NCBI RefSeq assembly: GCF_002797895.1
Contig: NZ_PGES01000001.1
Location: 434,001 to 498,000 of the forward strand
DNA length: 64,000 nucleotides
Source: Janthinobacterium sp. 67
GTDB lineage: Bacteria; Pseudomonadota; Gammaproteobacteria; Burkholderiales; Burkholderiaceae_D
Direction of reading: 5' to 3'
Position 1 is the first letter of the stretch, and the number at the start of each line of letters is the position of its first letter. The translations under genes were made by a program, and so were the position numbers. Under the pieces are notes generated by a model. That model did no database searches. It saw nothing but the letters and a program-made list of their open reading frames with translations, and was not told where the DNA came from. Positions 60,801 through 64,000 of the stretch are shown here, piece after piece.

Positions 60801-61221
60801 GCTGCGCCAGCTGGCCGCCGCCGCCCTCGGCTTTCCCGTCACCGGCTACCTGGTGGCGCGCGACGCCATCGTCTGCATGGCGCCGCTCGATCCCGCCGCT
60901 TCGCGCGACGCGCTGGCTACCTTGCTGGCGCTGTGGCGCGAAGGCATGAACCATCCGCTGCCCACGGCCTGCAAGACGGGCCTGGCGCTGGTGCAGCAGG
61001 GCGACCCGCGCGCCGTGTATGACGGTGGCTTCGATATGTCGGGCGAACGCGAGGAACTGTGCCTGGCGCGCCTGTGGCCCGAGTTTTCCGCGCTGGCGCT
61101 GGAAGAAGCGTGGGAAGACTGCACCCGCGAGCTGTATGGCCCGCTGGCCGACTGGCTGCAACAGCACATCACGATCGACCCTATCAGCGCGCCCGATGAT
61201 GGCGCGGGAGAAGAAGCATGA
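57802..61221 (+). CDS. recC: Exodeoxyribonuclease V gamma subunit
   Basis: A 1139-residue RecC, the normal length. Start GLLILHGNQLEQLRAAVFQW and the segment FLVQSNGVAEWLKIALAEEM are typical, as are RVVLFGVSALPYQTLQALAA and VTFCTLMPMRAVPFRVVCLL. RecC holds the RecBCD complex together, splits the duplex and reads Chi. Overlaps recB by ATGA. The usual recD should lie beyond the window. Confidence 0.93.
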   Translation: MHTPVTPGLLILHGNQLEQLRAAVFQWLRQHPLAPLETDIFLVQSNGVAEWLKIALAEEMKVCAATRIALPARLLWESYRGMLGRDRVPRVSPFDKSPLTWRLMRLLPSLLADPVFAPLRYFLADGDCERRLQLAERLADLFDQYQVYRADWLADWAAGRDQLRTARGESIVLKDDQRWQAQLWRAVGLDVEVSERDTGRADIHEAFLAAIAAGNAPIGKLPRRVVLFGVSALPYQTLQALAALARHTQVVLAVPNPCQFYWGDIIDGRDLLRAENKRQRQRNGTDLAQIPLEALHAHSHPLLASWGRQGRDFIRMLDEFDEHAQAEGRDDSLRIDLFGEETGETLLQQVQVAIRELRPLAEHEQVPPDAADRSIEFHVAHSVQREVEVLHDQLLAMFAHSAETGLRPRDVVVMVPDIDTFTAAIHAVFGQYRRNDERFIPFEIGDVKDRSVNPLLVALEWLLQLPQQRCRQSEVRDLLDVPALAARFGLQPDDLATLGAWIEGAGVRWGLDQQHRAGLGLGAAGEQNAWIFGVRRMLLGYASGSGASFGGIEPYAEVGGLDAALAGSLAQLVEALLHWRTVLAGTRTPAEWGVQARALLAAFFDADDEGDRLTLAQLEGALQGWLETCEHAGFVESVPLSVLRVAWLGALDEPTLNHQFVSGGVTFCTLMPMRAVPFRVVCLLGMNDGDFPRRAQKADFDLLALPGMARPGDRSRRDDDRYLMLEALLAARDKLYVSWVGRNVRDNSEQPPSVLVSQLRDYLAAGWSLDRHLASLTTEHALQPFSRRYFEADGLLTYAREWRVAHADALVQAEELALGPYELDPGTRLKLGELASFLRQPVKYFFRRRLSVHFADAAMLGEDEEPFGLNALERYLLEDTMLDDGGAVEDIGDVRASLEARAQRLAREGVLPIGLIGRQVQAQLVEALVPVRSAWLSLRASFPYAADKRAINLPFGEVQIDDWLDKLCSNGQDTAWLMQISSKVTDKGGLARGDKLMLMWLRQLAAAALGFPVTGYLVARDAIVCMAPLDPAASRDALATLLALWREGMNHPLPTACKTGLALVQQGDPRAVYDGGFDMSGEREELCLARLWPEFSALALEEAWEDCTRELYGPLADWLQQHITIDPISAPDDGAGEEA

Positions 61222-64000
61222 CGAGCCATTTGCTCAACCCCCTGGCGTTCCCGCTGCACGGCTCGCGCCTGATCGAAGCGTCGGCCGGCACGGGCAAGAC
61301 CTGGACCATCGCCGCGCTGTACGTGCGCCTCGTGCTGGGGCATGGCGACGACGACAGCCGCTTTACACGTCCGCTGCTGCCGGCCGACATCCTCGTGATG
61401 ACGTTTACCCGCGCCGCCACGCGCGAATTGTCGAACCGCGTGCGCGAGCGCCTGATCGAGGCGGCCGCCTATTTCCGCCATGAGTCCGGTGGCAGCGACC
61501 CGTTTCTCGACGCCTTGCTCGAATCCTATCCCGACGAGAGCGAACGGCAAAAGGCCGCGCACCGGCTGATGCTGGCCGCCGAGACGATGGATGAAGCGGC
61601 CATCTTCACCATCGACGCATGGTGCCAGCGCATGCTGCGCGAGCATGCGTTCGACAGCGGCAGCCTGTTCGACGAGGAACTGGTCAGCGACGAGCAAGCC
61701 CTGTTCGAGGATGCGGCCCACGATTACTGGCGCCAGCAAGTCTATCCCTTGCCGCCGCAGGCGCTCGACGTGCTGCTGGCCTGCTGGCCCGACGTCGGCG
61801 CGCTGAAGAAGGGCGCGCGCGAGCTGGCGCGCCGCGCGGACATCATGCGCATGGCGGACGAGGAACCGTTATCCATGCTGATCGCACGCGAACAGCGGGC
61901 GCTGGCCGCCCAGTTGGCCACCCTGAAGGCGGGCTGGGTCGAGCGCGTCGACCAGATGGCGATGTGGATCAACGACCATCGCGCGGCCAATCCAAAATGT
62001 TTTAACGGCGTCAAGATGAAGCCGGAAAACCTGGCGAAGTGGTTCGACGGCTTGCGTAAATGGGCGCAAGATCCCCTGTTGCTGCTGCCGGCCATCACGG
62101 CCAAGGCGTGGGAGAGATTAACGCCGTTCGGCATCGAGGATGCGTTTGCCAAGAGTTTCACGGCGCAGGTGCCCGAGTGCTTCGAGCATACGGAGGCGCT
62201 GGGGATCTCCCTGGCGGCCCTCACGCCGCTGGCGCACAAGCTGCACCTGCATGCGGCGGCGGCCATCGCCCGGCGCATGGATCAGTTGAAACGCCAGTCG
62301 CGCCAGTTCGGTTTTGCCGACATGCTGCAGCGATTGCACGACGCGCTGGCCGGCGAGAATGGCGCGGCCCTGCGCCAGCGCATCATCGACCAGTATCCAT
62401 TGGCCATGGTCGATGAATTCCAGGATACGGCGCCAAGCCAGTACCAGATCTTCAATTCTCTGTACCGCATTGCCGACAACGATCCGGCCCTGGGTCTGTT
62501 CCTGATCGGCGACCCGAAACAGTCGATCTACGGCTTTCGCGGCGCCGACATCCAGAGCTACCTGGCGGCACGGCGTGCGACAACGGGACGCCACTACCAG
62601 TTGGGCACCAACTACCGCTCGACGGCGCCGCTGGTGGCGGCCGTCAACCAGCTGTTCCTGCACGCCGAGCGCGACGAGGTGCCGGCGGGCGCCTTCCGCT
62701 ACCGCAAAAACGGCGAGAATCCGCTACCCTTCGAGGCCGTCGACGCCAAGGGCCGCGCCGAACACCTGGTGAACGCCGGCGGTCCGCTGCCGGCACTGCT
62801 GGCTGCCTGCGCCAGCGATGAAGCGCTGCGCGGCGACAGCTACCGCGAGTATTTCGCGCAGCACTGCGCCGAACACATCGTCGCCATGCTGGGCGATGCG
62901 CAAGCCGGTTTTACGGGCCCCGACGGGTTTGCGCGCCTGCAGCCGGCCGACGTCGCCATCCTCGTGCGCGACCGCAAGGAGGCGGCCGCCATCCGCCGCG
63001 CGCTGGCGCGCCGCCGGGTCGCCAGCGTCTACCTGTCCGACAAGGATTCCGTCATCGACAGCGAGGAAGCGCAAGACGTGCTGCGCTGGCTGGCGGCGCT
63101 GGCCAACCCGCTCGACGGGGGACTGGCGCGGGCCGCCTTTGCCACGCGCACCATCGGCCTGTCGCTGGGCGAGCTGGCGCGCCTGTCGAGCGATGAACTG
63201 GAATGGGAACGCCGGGTCGAACAACTGAAGGCCCTGCATTTGATCTGGCAGCGCCAGGGCGTGCTGGCCATGCTGCGCCGCTTCATCCACGAATTGCAGC
63301 TGCCGGCCATGCTGCTGCAGCAGACGGGCGGTGAACGGCGGTTGACGAATCTGCTGCACCTGGCCGAACTGCTGCAATCGGCCAGTCGCCAGCTCGATGG
63401 CGAGCAGGCGCTGATACGCTGGCTGGCCGAGCAGATCGCCGGCGAAGGCGAAAACGGCGACGAGCGCGTGCTGCGCCTGGAAAGCGATGCGGAACTGGTG
63501 AAGGTGATCACCGTGCACAAATCCAAGGGGCTCGAATATCCGCTCGTGTATCTGCCGTTCGCCGTCACGGCACGCAAGGTGGACAAGCGCAACCGCAGCT
63601 TCTTCGACTATGCGAACGACGATGGCGAACGCCGCCTCGACCTGTCCTTGTCCGACGAGGCCATGGCGGCGGTGGAAGAGGCGCGCATCGAGGAAGACTT
63701 GCGCCTGCTGTACGTGGCGCTGACGCGGGCGCGCCACTTTTTGTGGCTGGGCGTGGCCGCCCAGGCCGCGCGCAAGGCGGGCGAGAACACCTTGCACGAA
63801 TCGGCGCTCGGCTATCTGCTGACGGGCGGCGACAAGCTGCCGTTCGACCAGCTGCTGCTGCGCTGGCAGCAGGTGGCGGGCAGCTGCGACGCCATCTATG
63901 TCAGCACCTTGGGGCAGGCCGACGCCTGCACGGTGCTGGACCGGGTGGAGCGGCGGCCCGAGTTGCGGCCCGCGCCCGTGTTCGCGGGTGAATTCGAGCG
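61218..64000 (+). CDS. recB: Exodeoxyribonuclease V beta subunit, 5' part
   Basis: The frame is open from the ATG overlapping recC to the window end, giving about 927 residues. UvrD-like helicase motifs are intact: Walker A LIEASAGTGKTWTIA, motif Ia ILVMTFTRAATRELSNRVRE, Walker B AMVDEFQDTAPSQYQIF, motif III LIGDPKQSIYGFRGADIQSY, motif V ITVHKSKGLEYPLVYLPF and motif VI RLLYVALTRARHFLWL. The C-terminal nuclease domain lies outside. Function: 3'-5' helicase and nuclease of RecBCD double-strand break repair. Confidence 0.94.
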   Translation, partial: MTSHLLNPLAFPLHGSRLIEASAGTGKTWTIAALYVRLVLGHGDDDSRFTRPLLPADILVMTFTRAATRELSNRVRERLIEAAAYFRHESGGSDPFLDALLESYPDESERQKAAHRLMLAAETMDEAAIFTIDAWCQRMLREHAFDSGSLFDEELVSDEQALFEDAAHDYWRQQVYPLPPQALDVLLACWPDVGALKKGARELARRADIMRMADEEPLSMLIAREQRALAAQLATLKAGWVERVDQMAMWINDHRAANPKCFNGVKMKPENLAKWFDGLRKWAQDPLLLLPAITAKAWERLTPFGIEDAFAKSFTAQVPECFEHTEALGISLAALTPLAHKLHLHAAAAIARRMDQLKRQSRQFGFADMLQRLHDALAGENGAALRQRIIDQYPLAMVDEFQDTAPSQYQIFNSLYRIADNDPALGLFLIGDPKQSIYGFRGADIQSYLAARRATTGRHYQLGTNYRSTAPLVAAVNQLFLHAERDEVPAGAFRYRKNGENPLPFEAVDAKGRAEHLVNAGGPLPALLAACASDEALRGDSYREYFAQHCAEHIVAMLGDAQAGFTGPDGFARLQPADVAILVRDRKEAAAIRRALARRRVASVYLSDKDSVIDSEEAQDVLRWLAALANPLDGGLARAAFATRTIGLSLGELARLSSDELEWERRVEQLKALHLIWQRQGVLAMLRRFIHELQLPAMLLQQTGGERRLTNLLHLAELLQSASRQLDGEQALIRWLAEQIAGEGENGDERVLRLESDAELVKVITVHKSKGLEYPLVYLPFAVTARKVDKRNRSFFDYANDDGERRLDLSLSDEAMAAVEEARIEEDLRLLYVALTRARHFLWLGVAAQAARKAGENTLHESALGYLLTGGDKLPFDQLLLRWQQVAGSCDAIYVSTLGQADACTVLDRVERRPELRPAPVFAGEFE

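Noticed and set aside
1..64000. Mobile elements, CRISPR arrays, tRNA/rRNA genes
   Set aside because: No transposase, integrase, regularly spaced repeat or recognisable tRNA/rRNA sequence was found on reading both strands; a dedicated tRNA or covariance search was not possible here.

Overview
The window is a 64 kb, GC-rich, very gene-dense chromosomal segment. The gene content suggests a betaproteobacterium of the Oxalobacteraceae (Janthinobacterium/Duganella/Massilia type). Supporting signs are the glucokinase-RpiR fusion, LamB-type porins paired with CUT1 sugar transporters, recC-recB order, and dispersed GGGGTCGGACCC hairpins. The genus is inferred from style and content, not from a marker gene. 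I see no tRNA, rRNA, CRISPR array, insertion sequence or phage gene.

Layout. 1-4 kb: the end of a TonB-dependent receptor, a membrane acyltransferase-like protein and a large uncharacterised protein. 4-9.4 kb: an isochorismatase-fold hydrolase, a LysR regulator, a branched-chain-type ABC binding protein and mmsA-mmsB of valine catabolism. 9.4-11.7 kb: a DUF1090 protein and two exported Sel1-repeat proteins. 11.8-14.6 kb: a sugar epimerase/isomerase plus sugar kinase pair behind a perfect LacI-type operator, then a hemerythrin protein with a nearby FNR-like box. 14.6-17.6 kb (minus): a glucokinase-RpiR fusion overlapping a LacI regulator.

17.9-34.3 kb is a sugar-uptake region. Module 1 (plus: LamB porin, binding protein, two permeases, ATPase) faces module 2 (minus: binding protein, two permeases, ATPase, LamB porin), with a shared terminator and a ParB-like exported protein between them. 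A third binding protein, similar to that of module 1, has no permeases and overlaps a response regulator/histidine kinase pair. Degenerate HexR-like sites lie at the promoters of the first porin, the module 1 binding protein and the sensor operon, suggesting a local regulon of the glucokinase-RpiR protein.

34.3-36.5 kb: a DUF885 peptidase-like protein and an HI1419/HI1420-type toxin-antitoxin pair. 36.5-49.8 kb: a complete myo-inositol catabolic locus in two divergent operons (RpiR regulator, iolG and a second dehydrogenase on minus; binding protein, permease, ATPase, iolC-aldolase fusion, iolD, iolE, iolB, iolA on plus) with a perfect inverted repeat between them. 49.8-52.6 kb: nasT-nasS nitrate sensing and a uroporphyrinogen-III methyltransferase, without nitrate or nitrite reductase genes here. 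52.6-54.6 kb: an exported cyclase-family hydrolase and a divergent LysR regulator. 54.7-64 kb: a CHASE-PAS hybrid histidine kinase with an HPt domain, then recC and a recB that runs off the window.

The main theme is sugar and polyol capture with many dedicated regulators. I found no clearly new defence or mobile system. The most interesting items are the shared sugar operator, the binding protein joined to a two-component system, the hairpin at nasT, the extragenic hairpin family, and the GC hairpin after each of the three transporter binding-protein genes.
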